Source: Motiliproteus sp036961355
GTDB lineage: Bacteria; Pseudomonadota; Gammaproteobacteria; Pseudomonadales; Balneatricaceae
DNA: 64,000 nucleotides
Reading direction: 5' to 3'
Assembly: GCA_036961355.1 (NCBI GenBank)
Contig: JBALVL010000008.1
Span: 1 to 64,000, forward strand
Shown in pieces: positions 35,045 to 44,555 of this stretch. Positions within the stretch are counted from its first letter, which is position 1. Each line of letters begins with the position of its first letter. The position numbers were made by a program, and so were the translations under genes. The notes beneath the pieces were generated by a model. The model searched no databases and had not been told where the DNA came from. It was given only the letters and a program-made list of their open reading frames with translations.

Positions 35045-36013
35045 ATGCGGCCGCAATACGATGTTTTTAACGGCGATGCCGATGGGCTCTGCGCTTTGAT
35101 TCAGTTGCGTCTGGCAGAACCCGTCGAGAGTATCTTGATCACCGGCGTGAAGCGAGATATAGCTTTGGTCCAGCAGGTCCCTACCGATCAGCCGTCAACA
35201 GTCACGGTGTTGGATATCAGCCTAGACAAGAACCGCGATGCGGTCGATGCGCAGCTAGCTGCTGGCAGCGAAGTATTTTACGTCGATCATCATTTTGCCG
35301 GTGAGGGTCTACCTCAGCACGATCGGTTTGAAGGCTTAATAGATACTGATGCATTGACCTGCACTAGCTTGTTGGTTGACCGTAAACTGCAGGGACGTTT
35401 TCGAAATTGGGCGATCACGGCTGCGTTTGGCGATAATTTGATTGCTGTGGCTAAACAGCTGGCAGAGCAGGCGGAATTAACGGCTGAGCAAACATCAGCG
35501 CTGAATATTTTTGGCACCTGTCTGAACTATAACGGTTACGGGGCATCGGTTGACGATCTGCATTTCCATCCTGCTGACCTTTACCGGCAGCTGAAGATCT
35601 ATGATGATCCTCTCGATTTCATTCAAAGTAACTCACCGACTTGGCTGCAATTACATCAAGGCTATCAAACCGACCTGTCGCTTGGGCTGAAGACAAAGGC
35701 TCTGGTTAATCAAGACGGCATCTACATCGTGTCGTTGCCCAATGAAAAGTGGTCTCGCCGTGTCAGCGGTGTGCTCGGTAATGATCTGGCGAATGCGCGC
35801 CCTGACAGCGCTTGCGCAGTGCTCACAGAAATTGATGCCGACCACTACATGGTTAGCGTCCGTGCACCGTTGAATAACCGAACCGGCGCCGACGAACTGG
35901 TACGTCAGTTTCCTACAGGCGGTGGCCGAAAAGCAGCCGCTGGAATTAATAGACTGCCGAAATTAGACTTGGATCGCTTTATCGAGGCGATGGCTGGACA
36001 GTGGCGTAAATAA
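35045..36013 (+). CDS. DHH family phosphoesterase, candidate PAP phosphatase
   Basis: A 322-residue protein of the DHH superfamily. The first metal block is NGDADGLCAL (6-15), the DHH motif is in FYVDHHFAGE (about 78-87) and the DHHA1-type end is PTGGGRKAAAGI (about 297-308), where the usual GGGH has Arg in place of His. It starts 2 bp after cysC and precedes cysN, thus inside the sulfate-activation operon. DHH enzymes of the NrnA type remove 3'-phosphate from PAP, the by-product of every sulfotransfer, so a PAP-clearing role fits. A short-oligonucleotide nuclease is the alternative. The substrate is inferred. Confidence 0.75.
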   Translation: MRPQYDVFNGDADGLCALIQLRLAEPVESILITGVKRDIALVQQVPTDQPSTVTVLDISLDKNRDAVDAQLAAGSEVFYVDHHFAGEGLPQHDRFEGLIDTDALTCTSLLVDRKLQGRFRNWAITAAFGDNLIAVAKQLAEQAELTAEQTSALNIFGTCLNYNGYGASVDDLHFHPADLYRQLKIYDDPLDFIQSNSPTWLQLHQGYQTDLSLGLKTKALVNQDGIYIVSLPNEKWSRRVSGVLGNDLANARPDSACAVLTEIDADHYMVSVRAPLNNRTGADELVRQFPTGGGRKAAAGINRLPKLDLDRFIEAMAGQWRK

Positions 36014-36061
36014 TCACGCTACCAAACAGGCACTCTGAATAATACGTTTAAGGAATAGACT

Positions 36062-37468
36062 ATGGCTCACGCCTCCGACCTGATCGAGTCCAATATCGAA
36101 CAATACCTGCATCAGCACGAACATAAAGGGCTACTGCGGTTTATTACCTGTGGCAGTGTTGATGACGGTAAATCGACACTGATCGGTCGACTGCTGCATG
36201 ACTCCAAGATGATCTTTGAAGATCAGCTGGCCACCATTACCCAGGAAAGTAAAACAATGGGCAAGGCCGGTGAAGGTGAGCTGGATTTGGCATTGCTGGT
36301 CGATGGTCTGGCGTCCGAGCGTGAGCAGGGCATCACGATCGATGTAGCCTATCGCTTCTTTTCGACCGACAAACGCAAGTTTATCATCGCTGATACCCCT
36401 GGGCATGAACAGTACACCCGCAATATGGCTACCGGAGCTTCCACCGCACAGGCGGCGGTGATCCTGATCGATGCGCGTTATGGCGTGCAGACGCAGACCT
36501 GTCGGCACTCTTACCTTTGTAACCTGTTGGGGGTTCAACACCTCGTCGTCGCGATTAATAAGATGGATCTGGTTGAGTTTCGTCAAAAACGGTATGAGGA
36601 GATCTGCGACGAGTATCGGCAATTTGCCAAGCAGCTGGGTATCGATGCGATAGAGTTTATTCCGCTGTCGGCGCTCAGGGGGGACAACGTCGTTAATCGT
36701 AGTGAGGCGATGGGCTGGTACCAAGGCCAGACACTGACCGAGTGGTTGGAAACCGTGGATGTCGATGCTGATTTTGCAAACCAATTTACCCGCCTGCCGG
36801 TTCAGTCCGTGGTTCGACCTAATCTCGATTTCCGTGGTTTTACCGGAACGTTAGAAGCCGGTGAATTGGAAGTGGGCGGTGAGATCACCGTGCTGCCAAA
36901 CGGCAAGAAAACACGTATTAAAGGTCTGTATTTAGCGGGTGAGTCAGTACAGTGTGTAGATACCAATCAGGCAGTGATGGTGACGACCGAGGATGAGGTG
37001 GATATCTCCCGCGGTAACATGATCGTTGCGGGCCCACATCCGCTGCTGGCCAAACGGGTAGATGCCGAATTTATCTGGATGGCCGAAGAACCTTTGGTGG
37101 CCGGTAAGGAATATCTGATTAAGTGTGGCACCCTGACCACACACGGACGGGTTGAACATTTAGAGGTTAAAACCAACGTCAACACCATGGAGCAGGAGGC
37201 TACCAAACAATTGGCGTTAAACGAGGTTGGGTCGGGGGTGTTGAATGTTAATGATGCACTGATCTTTGACCCTTACACCACATTGCGTGAAACAGGCTCC
37301 TTTATTGTTATTGACCGACTCACCAACGTTACCGTCGGTGCGGGATTGTTACGAGGTAAAGCGCAAGGTGAAATACTTCACGCCGGGCGGCATTACAGTG
37401 CGGCCGAAATGGCCCTGAATGGCTATATTCGGGAGCATTTTCCGGAGTGGTGCTGCAAAGAAATTTGA
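36062..37468 (+). CDS. cysN: Sulfate adenylyltransferase subunit 1 (GTPase)
   Basis: A 468-residue GTPase that drives ATP sulfurylase. GTP-binding motifs are GSVDDGKST (31-39), DTPGHEQY (about 110) and NKMD (about 165). Domains II and III follow as in EF-Tu-like enzymes. The length is that of a plain CysN without a CysC fusion, in line with the separate cysC. It works with CysD, whose gene lies 88 bp downstream. Confidence 0.96.
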   Translation: MAHASDLIESNIEQYLHQHEHKGLLRFITCGSVDDGKSTLIGRLLHDSKMIFEDQLATITQESKTMGKAGEGELDLALLVDGLASEREQGITIDVAYRFFSTDKRKFIIADTPGHEQYTRNMATGASTAQAAVILIDARYGVQTQTCRHSYLCNLLGVQHLVVAINKMDLVEFRQKRYEEICDEYRQFAKQLGIDAIEFIPLSALRGDNVVNRSEAMGWYQGQTLTEWLETVDVDADFANQFTRLPVQSVVRPNLDFRGFTGTLEAGELEVGGEITVLPNGKKTRIKGLYLAGESVQCVDTNQAVMVTTEDEVDISRGNMIVAGPHPLLAKRVDAEFIWMAEEPLVAGKEYLIKCGTLTTHGRVEHLEVKTNVNTMEQEATKQLALNEVGSGVLNVNDALIFDPYTTLRETGSFIVIDRLTNVTVGAGLLRGKAQGEILHAGRHYSAAEMALNGYIREHFPEWCCKEI

Positions 37469-37556
37469 TGGGCTCGTAGTGGGCGAATTAATCCAGCCCT
37501 AAGCGAACATGCCGCACAGCTGTTATGCCAAATAGAATTGTACAGAGTAAATAGAA

Positions 37557-38462
37557 ATGTCCGAACGTTTGACCCACCTGAAACAACTCGAAACTGAATC
37601 GATCCACATCATCCGTGAAGTAGCCGCTGAGTTTGAAAACCCGGTCATGCTTTACTCCATCGGTAAGGACTCGGCTGTAATGCTGCACTTGGCGCGTAAG
37701 GCGTTTCTGCCGGGTAAGCCACCATTCCCGCTAATGCACGTCGATACCACCTGGAAGTTTAAGGAGATGATTGAATTTCGCGACCGGATGGCCAAGGAAG
37801 TAGGGATGGAACTGATCGTTCACGTCAACGAAGAGGGGGTTAAGCAGGGTATTGGTCCATTCACCCATGGTAGCGCCAAACACACCGACGTGATGAAAAC
37901 TCAGGCGCTAAAACAGGCATTGGATAAGTACGGTTTTGATGCTGCTTTTGGCGGTGCGCGTCGTGACGAAGAGAAGTCGCGTGCAAAGGAACGGATCTAC
38001 TCATTCCGTGATGAAAACCACCGCTGGGATCCGAAAAACCAGCGCCCCGAACTGTGGAAAACCTACAACGGCAAGGTCAATAAAGGCGAGAGCATCCGAG
38101 TGTTCCCGCTGAGTAACTGGACCGAATTGGATATCTGGCAGTATATCCATCTGGAACAGGTCCCTATCGTACCGTTGTATCTAGCCGCCGAGCGCCCTGT
38201 AGTAGAGCGTGACGGAACACTGATCATGGTCGATGATGAGCGTATGCCGATGAAAGAGGGCGAAGTGCCGCAAATGAAGTCGGTACGCTTCAGAACTCTG
38301 GGCTGTTATCCGTTGACGGGGGCGGTGGAATCAGTCGCGAAAACCTTGCCGGAGATTATCCAAGAGATGTTGCTGACCAAGACCAGCGAGCGCCAAGGGC
38401 GGATGATCGATCATGATCAGGCGGCGTCGATGGAGAAGAAGAAGCAGGAAGGGTATTTCTAG
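37557..38462 (+). CDS. cysD: Sulfate adenylyltransferase subunit 2
   Basis: A 301-residue catalytic subunit of ATP sulfurylase, which forms adenylyl sulfate from ATP and sulfate. The PP-loop-type SIGKDSAVMLHLARKAF is at about 34-50; the FGGARRDEEKSRAKERIYSFRD stretch and the C-terminal MIDHDQAASMEKKKQEGYF are as in other CysD proteins. It is the last gene of normal base composition; the first sulfotransferase starts 22 bp later. No cysH, cysI or cysJ is present, so the product is aimed at PAPS use, not clearly at assimilation. Confidence 0.96.
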   Translation: MSERLTHLKQLETESIHIIREVAAEFENPVMLYSIGKDSAVMLHLARKAFLPGKPPFPLMHVDTTWKFKEMIEFRDRMAKEVGMELIVHVNEEGVKQGIGPFTHGSAKHTDVMKTQALKQALDKYGFDAAFGGARRDEEKSRAKERIYSFRDENHRWDPKNQRPELWKTYNGKVNKGESIRVFPLSNWTELDIWQYIHLEQVPIVPLYLAAERPVVERDGTLIMVDDERMPMKEGEVPQMKSVRFRTLGCYPLTGAVESVAKTLPEIIQEMLLTKTSERQGRMIDHDQAASMEKKKQEGYF

Positions 38463-38483
38463 AAACATAGTGGTTACTTAAAA

Positions 38484-39293
38484 ATGATTATAGCAAATTC
38501 TATACCCAAATCGGGCACTCATTTATTAGTGTCTCTTTTGGAACGGTTAGGAAAGACGGATAGCCATAGCCATCTCAGTGGCTCTCTTGTAAGAGATCAT
38601 GTTTGGTGGAAATCAGCATATAAGACGATTATAAAATCATTACCTGGGGATAAAGTAAGAGTTGACCTCGATACGGATAATAGATATCCGATACATTTGA
38701 TCGATTACAATTTAAGAAAAAAATCAAATGAATATTTTTGTGAAGCTCATCTTCCTTATAGTGAAACTATGAATAGAATTATTTTATCGCATAGTGCGAA
38801 AATGATTTATATAGTAAGGGATCCGAGAGATATTATTCTTTCTTATATAAACCATATGGAAAGAGACGATGATTATCCTTTGCACGGGTTATTTAAACAA
38901 GCGAGTAATATAAGCGAAAAAATAAAATTAGTTCTAGATGGTGAAAGCTATAATGGATCAAAATGGCTATCACCAATAAAGCAAAGAATAGATAGAAGCG
39001 TGGGATGGGCAGATTGTGATTCGGCTATATTGGTGAAATTTGAAGAGCTTATTGGTAGTAAAGGAGGGGGGGATGATACTAAGCAGATTTCTGCAGTCCA
39101 GCGAATCATGGATTTTATAGGTGCTGAAGGAGTTGCGGAGGAAGTGGCAAGTAAAATTTTTGATAAGAATTCTGAAACTTTTAACAAAGGCCAAGCAGGG
39201 CGGTGGATAAGAGAGATACCAGGATCAGATATTGATTATATTGATTTAATTATTGGGGATAGTATAAGAAGGCTTGGATATGAGGCTGTTTAG
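38484..39293 (+). CDS. Sulfotransferase (PAPS-dependent), first copy
   Basis: A 269-residue sulfotransferase. The 5'-phosphosulfate loop is SIPKSGTH (6-13), the 3'-phosphate site IVRDPRDIILS with Arg112 and Ser120, and the C-terminal FNKGQAGRW matches the conserved KGxxGxW of the family. It would move a sulfo group from PAPS to a hydroxyl of the polysaccharide or its lipid-linked unit in the cytoplasm. It is AT-rich, unlike the cys genes before it, and begins the AT-rich cassette. Confidence 0.9.
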   Translation: MIIANSIPKSGTHLLVSLLERLGKTDSHSHLSGSLVRDHVWWKSAYKTIIKSLPGDKVRVDLDTDNRYPIHLIDYNLRKKSNEYFCEAHLPYSETMNRIILSHSAKMIYIVRDPRDIILSYINHMERDDDYPLHGLFKQASNISEKIKLVLDGESYNGSKWLSPIKQRIDRSVGWADCDSAILVKFEELIGSKGGGDDTKQISAVQRIMDFIGAEGVAEEVASKIFDKNSETFNKGQAGRWIREIPGSDIDYIDLIIGDSIRRLGYEAV

Positions 39294-39816
39294 AGTGTTT
39301 AAAAAAACTCTTGTGGTTTTTTATTCATGGTTTTATTTTATGATTTTTTCTGTTTTTTTTTCCCATATCTCGCCGACGACGTATGTTTCTATACGTGCTC
39401 ATTTACTCAATAAGAAGAATTTTTCTTTGGGTAAGAAGTGTATCATTAGGTCAGGTTGTTCATTGAGCGGTGAGAAAATTGTTCTTAAAGATAATGTAAG
39501 GTTGGGTTATAACTGCCATCTGATGGGTAATGTTGAAGTGGGCGAGTATTGTATGATTGCTCCGAACTGCGTTTTGGTTAGTAGCTATCATGGTAGTAAA
39601 TTGAGTAACGTACCTATGTTACTACAGCCCGGATATAAGAAGGGTAAAGTGAGAATTGGTAGAGATGTTTGGGTAGGGGCAAATTCAGTTATTTTAGGTG
39701 GCGTTTCTATAGGTGCAGGATCAATTGTTGGAGCAGGAAGTGTAGTAACTAAATCGTTTGGTGAAAATCTAATTATTGCAGGAAATCCAGGTAAGGTTAT
39801 AGGTGAAAGAAATTGA
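39280..39816 (+). CDS. Hexapeptide-repeat acyltransferase (O-acetyltransferase-like)
   Basis: A protein of about 178 residues. A hydrophobic N-terminal segment (LVVFYSWFYFMIFSVFFSHI) is followed by left-handed beta-helix hexapeptides (VRLGYNCHLMGNVEVGEYCMIAPN; VRIGRDVWVGANSVILGGVSIGAGSIVGAGSVV) and an AGNPGKVIG end, as in WbbJ-type acetyltransferases. It could acetylate a sugar of the repeat unit. Its start lies 14 bases inside the preceding gene; ATG 39280 is preferred over TTG 39274. Confidence 0.85.
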   Translation: MRLFRVFKKTLVVFYSWFYFMIFSVFFSHISPTTYVSIRAHLLNKKNFSLGKKCIIRSGCSLSGEKIVLKDNVRLGYNCHLMGNVEVGEYCMIAPNCVLVSSYHGSKLSNVPMLLQPGYKKGKVRIGRDVWVGANSVILGGVSIGAGSIVGAGSVVTKSFGENLIIAGNPGKVIGERN

Positions 39817-40700
39817 CCCCAATTTTTATTATTTCTTTACCTAGGTCTGGGTCTACGTTATTACAACGTATACTTATGACTTCGGCTAGTATTAGAAGTG
39901 TATCAGAACCATGGGTAGCGTTGCCGCTAGCTTACATGCTCAAAGAAGACGGTGTTGAGACTGAGTATGGCCATCAAACATGGGTACAGGCAGCAAATCA
40001 GCTGGGTAGAGATAACGTGCTAAATTGTGCTCGAGCAGGGCTTGATAATATTTACTCTAACCTTGCTGAGGGTCGCAGGTATTTTTTAGATAAAACGCCG
40101 CGCTATACTCTTATTCTAAAAGAGCTTTTTGAAATATATCCTGATGCAAAATATATATTTTTGTTGAGAGATCCCGCGGACATTGTAGCCTCTTCTATCC
40201 TTTCATTTAGGAACAACTCGTTACGAAGAGTCGATCACTTAGATATGGATCATATCCTTAGCCCGGGATTAATTGCTGAGTACATAAAAGAACAATCGAT
40301 AGACAGTATCTGTATAAAATATGAAGAGTTGGTTGGGTATCCATCTTCTGTAGTTAATGAACTCCATGAGTTTCTGGAAATTTGTGATATTGATATTGAT
40401 AAAGGGGTAAATATAACGCTTGATGGTTTAGGCGACCATAAGCAGAGGCTTACAAATAAAATAGAGAAAAAGAAGTCAGTGGGTGTCTTTTGTTCTAATA
40501 GAGTTCGGTCTTGGTGGCTGAGAAAGATTCTATCTGAACACTATAGAAGCTATATGGATCAGGGTGGTTATCAATTGGAAAATATCGCCCCTAAACATAA
40601 AGAATGGTATCCAATCGGTCTAGCTGACTTATACATGATTAAAACAAGTGATTTAATGAGATATATTAAAAAATTGTTAGGCGTTGGTGGTAAATACTGA
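39813..40700 (+). CDS. Sulfotransferase (PAPS-dependent), second copy
   Basis: A 295-residue sulfotransferase of a different subgroup from the first. The PAPS loop is SLPRSGST (8-15) and the 3'-phosphate site LLRDPADIVASS with Arg119 and Ser127. It has a His/Lys-rich C-terminal end. The start is TTG 39813, overlapping the previous stop by 4 bases. Two unlike sulfotransferases imply two sulfation sites or two acceptor sugars. Confidence 0.88.
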   Translation: MTPIFIISLPRSGSTLLQRILMTSASIRSVSEPWVALPLAYMLKEDGVETEYGHQTWVQAANQLGRDNVLNCARAGLDNIYSNLAEGRRYFLDKTPRYTLILKELFEIYPDAKYIFLLRDPADIVASSILSFRNNSLRRVDHLDMDHILSPGLIAEYIKEQSIDSICIKYEELVGYPSSVVNELHEFLEICDIDIDKGVNITLDGLGDHKQRLTNKIEKKKSVGVFCSNRVRSWWLRKILSEHYRSYMDQGGYQLENIAPKHKEWYPIGLADLYMIKTSDLMRYIKKLLGVGGKY

Positions 40701-41563
40701 TGATATGCGTTTCTCTATCAGGCGGCTTGGGTAATCAGATATTTCAATGGGCCTTTGGGCTTTGGTTGGAAAGCAAGGGCTTTAAAGTCGTCTACGATAT
40801 AAGTTCATTCGAAAATGATGCTAAACGCGAGTTTGAGTTGCCAGAAGACTGTATTAAATATGGGCGGATAGCTGTTTTTAAGAAAAATTTGTTGAGTGGT
40901 TTTGTGAGAAAAGTTTGGAAGAAAGGTTACCTTAGATGCGAAGGATATAAATATGTTTCTGAGGATTTTTTTGATGTTTCATCTCTTAATAAAAGCGATA
41001 AGTATTACATACAAGGCGAGTTTCAGAATTGGCTTTACGCTAGGCACTCATCTAAATACATTAGGAATAAGTTGAGTCATGCACTAATAGATAGAAAAAT
41101 GTATGATGATTGGTTTCATACCTTTGAGGATAAATATAAAGATTACCTGAGAGTGGCAATACATATACGACGTGGGGACTATGTTACGGACTCTATTAGC
41201 TCTAATTTTCACGGAGTAATGCCAATCGATTATTACATCAACGCAATAAATAGAATATCGGATGGGCAGCCTGTTTGTGTTGTACCTTATTCTGATGATA
41301 TTGAGTGGGTTATCAATAATTTCCCGTTGTCAGAAAAAGATACTTTAATTTTGCCACCGAAAGATGTGAATAATTCCCCATTCGCCGATATGTATATGAT
41401 GTCCTTGTTTGATCATAAGGTCATTGCGAATAGTAGCTTTAGTTGGTGGGGAGCGATGCTTGGTCAAGATAAAGAACAAACAGTAATTGCTCCATCTGCT
41501 TGGTTTAATTCAGATAGCGACAAGTCAAAACCCCTACGATTTGAAGATTGGTCTTGGGTATGA
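40700..41563 (+). CDS. Alpha-1,2-fucosyltransferase (GT11)
   Basis: A 287-residue glycosyltransferase family 11 enzyme. The start LSGGLGNQIFQWAFG (6-20), the donor-binding HIRRGDY (155-161) and NSSFSWWGAML near 250 are the three family motifs. It transfers L-fucose from GDP-fucose; the GDP-fucose genes gmd and fcl lie 4 kb downstream. The previous gene ends at the first base of its start codon. Confidence 0.93.
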   Translation: MICVSLSGGLGNQIFQWAFGLWLESKGFKVVYDISSFENDAKREFELPEDCIKYGRIAVFKKNLLSGFVRKVWKKGYLRCEGYKYVSEDFFDVSSLNKSDKYYIQGEFQNWLYARHSSKYIRNKLSHALIDRKMYDDWFHTFEDKYKDYLRVAIHIRRGDYVTDSISSNFHGVMPIDYYINAINRISDGQPVCVVPYSDDIEWVINNFPLSEKDTLILPPKDVNNSPFADMYMMSLFDHKVIANSSFSWWGAMLGQDKEQTVIAPSAWFNSDSDKSKPLRFEDWSWV

Positions 41564-41581
41564 TTTTCTTGTGAGGTTTCT

Positions 41582-42496
41582 ATGTCTTCTGTAGAGGTGA
41601 GTTTCATTCTTAGTGTTTACAATGCACAAAATTACCTAAGAGAATGCTTGGTCAGTATACAAAGGCAAAGCTATGAGAATTTTGAAGTCATTTGTATAGA
41701 TGACGGATCGACTGACCGATCTCAAGATGTCTTACAGGAGTTTTGCGAATTAGATCACAGGTTTAAATTATATAAGCAGGATAATAAGGGGCTCGTTTAT
41801 TCCCTTAATAAAGCTATAAGGTTATCTCGTGGGCGCTACATAGCACGAATTGATGCGGATGACATATGCTTCGAGGATCGAATTCTTCGGCAGCTCGAAC
41901 AATTAAATAAAACAAATGCCGCTGTATGCTCTTCTTTTGCAAAAACTATTGACGGGAATGGGAGGGTACACAAAATATCCATAAAGCCTTTTTCAAGATT
42001 TTTTGAGGTTAAGAGTGACGAGGAAATAGGAAGCTGCCTGCTATTTGATAACCCAATAATTCACCCGACTGTCATGATTGATAGGGAGAAGACTGGAGAA
42101 TTCATATATCCGAATGTAAAACATTCTGAAGACTTATCACTATGGCATGATCTTAAGAGTCAGGGTTTGTTATTTACTATTATAAAGGAGCCGCTTATTT
42201 ATTATAGGCTCCATACTGAAAGTGTTTCTTCTGTAAATAGTTCCGAACAGAAAAGAAATGCATATTTTCTTTTTTTAGAATATATAGAAAATAAAGCAAT
42301 ACTTTCTCCAGCTTTTAAAGGCTTACTTCTAGGTGCTCTCGGTTGTTATTTTTTTGGTAGAAGTTATAAAGGTTTTTTTTCTGGTTTGTTTAGTGTGTTA
42401 AAATTTGTTTTATTTTTGATTTTTAATAATAAAACAGCTAGAAGACCCTTGTTTTTCATGGCGATTAAAAGCTGCTTCTCTATTTTTAAAGGCTAA
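41582..42496 (+). CDS. Family 2 glycosyltransferase
   Basis: A 304-residue GT-A fold glycosyltransferase of family GT2. The N-terminal VSFILSVYNAQNYLRECLVSI, the DDGSTD block (about 41-46) and RIDADDI (about 92-98, DxD type) are clear. The C-terminal 80 residues contain two hydrophobic stretches and may touch the membrane. The sugar and linkage cannot be told. Confidence 0.92.
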   Translation: MSSVEVSFILSVYNAQNYLRECLVSIQRQSYENFEVICIDDGSTDRSQDVLQEFCELDHRFKLYKQDNKGLVYSLNKAIRLSRGRYIARIDADDICFEDRILRQLEQLNKTNAAVCSSFAKTIDGNGRVHKISIKPFSRFFEVKSDEEIGSCLLFDNPIIHPTVMIDREKTGEFIYPNVKHSEDLSLWHDLKSQGLLFTIIKEPLIYYRLHTESVSSVNSSEQKRNAYFLFLEYIENKAILSPAFKGLLLGALGCYFFGRSYKGFFSGLFSVLKFVLFLIFNNKTARRPLFFMAIKSCFSIFKG

Positions 42497-42502
42497 ATTG
42501 TT

Positions 42503-43621
42503 TTGGTGTATTTGAATTCTTTGCTCATATTTAAGGTTATTGTCGATTCTTTTGTTTCGATTCGATTGGCTGGTTTGTTTTATTCGTTTGCTCTTCTTTT
42601 CTTCATTTTTTCAAAACGATGGAGAATTGAAAGAACAAAAATGCAGGCTATTGTTTGTTTTTTTGTTATTGTTGCTGCTTTTTTTACTCCTATAAGAATG
42701 GAATTTAAAGGGGTGGCTATTTTTCTCTTTGTTTTTCTCGCTCTTTCAATAAGACCGAAAATGATAGAGCGTTTCAGTTTTAATTCTGTGTTTGTAATAG
42801 GTACTTGTTTTCTCGTTTTAATGACTAATATATTTTTGTCAAAGGTTTTTCTTGCTGAGCGACAATTTTTTTCTTTTGAGCACGCAAATATTTTGGGCAG
42901 TTATATATTGTGTTTGTCGCCAATGATTCTTATGCTTGAAAGGAGATATATTCCTTTAGCTGTCTTTTCGATGATTTTTTTATGTTATTTATCTACTTCT
43001 GGTGGTGCATTTATCTCCAGTTTTCTGTTGTTTTTTTTACTCCCTAGCTCTCTTTTACTTCGTGTGATTTTTATTATAGTGCCAATGCTTGTGGTTTTTG
43101 TTTTTATAAATCCAACAGTTGTAGATGCTGTCCTTGTCAAGCTCTATTATCCGTATTTGTTTTTCAAACATGTCGGGTTTTCTAGTATATACGATGCTGT
43201 TCAGTCAAGGTCAGGGGTTGTGGATTTTGGAGTAGGGTTGGATAATTCATTCGTATGGCGTATTTACGCTTATACAATGTTTCTTTCGGCTTATTTTGAA
43301 TCATCAGTTTTTGAGATGATTCTAGGAAGGGGATGGGGAGGGTATAAAGATGTTTGGTCAGGGGCCATGCCTCATAATGATTTGATTTTGATTTTGATTG
43401 ACTTTGGTTTCGTTGGATTTTTTTTAACGGTGACTTTGTTTTTTGTTTTTATAAGAAAACGAGTGGCTATCGATAAGCGATATGCGGTGCTGGCAATCAT
43501 TATTTGTCTAAGACTATTTTTTGAAAATAATATTAATTCATTTTATCTTGTTTCAACTTTTTTTATTTTTGATCTTGTCTTTGTTAATAAGAGAAAGTAT
43601 GCGAATTCTTTGGGTAACTAA
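42503..43621 (+). CDS. Wzy-like O-antigen/polysaccharide polymerase
   Basis: A 372-residue, strongly hydrophobic protein with about ten membrane segments and a larger loop around 225-285 (containing GRGWGGYKDVW and PHNDLILILIDFGFVG). That is the shape of Wzy polymerases, and PHND is a known conserved bit of the O-antigen polymerase/ligase superfamily. It would join repeat units in the periplasm. The start is TTG 42503 or GTG 42506, with no strong ribosome binding site. WaaL-type ligase is less likely because of the place among repeat-unit genes. Confidence 0.8.
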   Translation: MVYLNSLLIFKVIVDSFVSIRLAGLFYSFALLFFIFSKRWRIERTKMQAIVCFFVIVAAFFTPIRMEFKGVAIFLFVFLALSIRPKMIERFSFNSVFVIGTCFLVLMTNIFLSKVFLAERQFFSFEHANILGSYILCLSPMILMLERRYIPLAVFSMIFLCYLSTSGGAFISSFLLFFLLPSSLLLRVIFIIVPMLVVFVFINPTVVDAVLVKLYYPYLFFKHVGFSSIYDAVQSRSGVVDFGVGLDNSFVWRIYAYTMFLSAYFESSVFEMILGRGWGGYKDVWSGAMPHNDLILILIDFGFVGFFLTVTLFFVFIRKRVAIDKRYAVLAIIICLRLFFENNINSFYLVSTFFIFDLVFVNKRKYANSLGN

Positions 43622-44555
43622 TATGTGGGGAGGGGTAAATCCCTCGGAGCCTTCTGCTGGAATATTTGTAACAGAGCAGGTTGATGGGCTCAAGAAAAAG
43701 TCTGATATTAATGGTGATGTCTATGTTATTCATGGGTACAGGTCTAAATGGTATTATTTAATGTCCATACTGTTGATAAATATAAAATTACTCTTTACTA
43801 AATATGACGTTATCCATTGTCATTACGGGATTAGTGCTTTGTTTTTGCTGTTTAACCCGTTTGTCAGTAGACGAAAAGTTGTGTTGACGCTTCATGGAGG
43901 CGACATCCAGATAGAACAAGGCAAGAACATACAGGTTGCGATAACACGTAAGATTATTAAGCATGCAGGCACCGTGATATGTCTTAATGACAGAATGCTT
44001 GATGAATGCTCAAATTTAAATGATAACTGTGTCGTTATTCCATGTGGTGTGGACGAGAATCTCTTCAATTACGATGGTAAGGAAAGAGCGAGGACTATTG
44101 TTTTTGGTGGATCTCCAGGCAGGTGGGTTAAAAATTTTCCTTTATTCGTAAAGGTTCTTGCAGAATTTAAAGAGATATCTGGTGAAGAACTAAAGTATGT
44201 CGTTCTTGATAATAAGAGTAGAGTCGAAGTTGCAGAGTTGTTGAAACAGTCGTCATGTCTTTTGCTTACTTCACATAGCGAAGGGTCACCCCAGGTAGTA
44301 AAAGAAGCAATTGCCTGTGGAACTCCCGTAGTTACAACCCCCGTTGGAGATGTAGCATCATATTTAAATAAATATAGTAATATTTTGGTTTCATCATCAT
44401 TTTGTGAAAAAGAGTTGGCCGTTTTACTAATGAAGGCGTTGTCAAATCCGGTAATAGAGCCGCCTTCGAAGGAAGTAAAAGAACTAATTATTAACTCATA
44501 TGTATTTAACAGGTTGTACCAAATTTATGGAAAAGTCCTGCAAGACTATTCGTAA
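43599..44555 (+). CDS. Family 4 glycosyltransferase
   Basis: A protein of about 318 residues, GT-B fold, family GT4. MRILWVTNMWGG opens the first Rossmann lobe, VIHCHYG and LTLHGGD follow, and the donor site SHSEGSPQVVKEAIACGTPVV (about 248-268) is the family signature with the EGxxxxxxE spacing. ATG 43599 is preferred; it overlaps the polymerase gene by 23 bases. Confidence 0.92.
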   Translation: MRILWVTNMWGGVNPSEPSAGIFVTEQVDGLKKKSDINGDVYVIHGYRSKWYYLMSILLINIKLLFTKYDVIHCHYGISALFLLFNPFVSRRKVVLTLHGGDIQIEQGKNIQVAITRKIIKHAGTVICLNDRMLDECSNLNDNCVVIPCGVDENLFNYDGKERARTIVFGGSPGRWVKNFPLFVKVLAEFKEISGEELKYVVLDNKSRVEVAELLKQSSCLLLTSHSEGSPQVVKEAIACGTPVVTTPVGDVASYLNKYSNILVSSSFCEKELAVLLMKALSNPVIEPPSKEVKELIINSYVFNRLYQIYGKVLQDYS

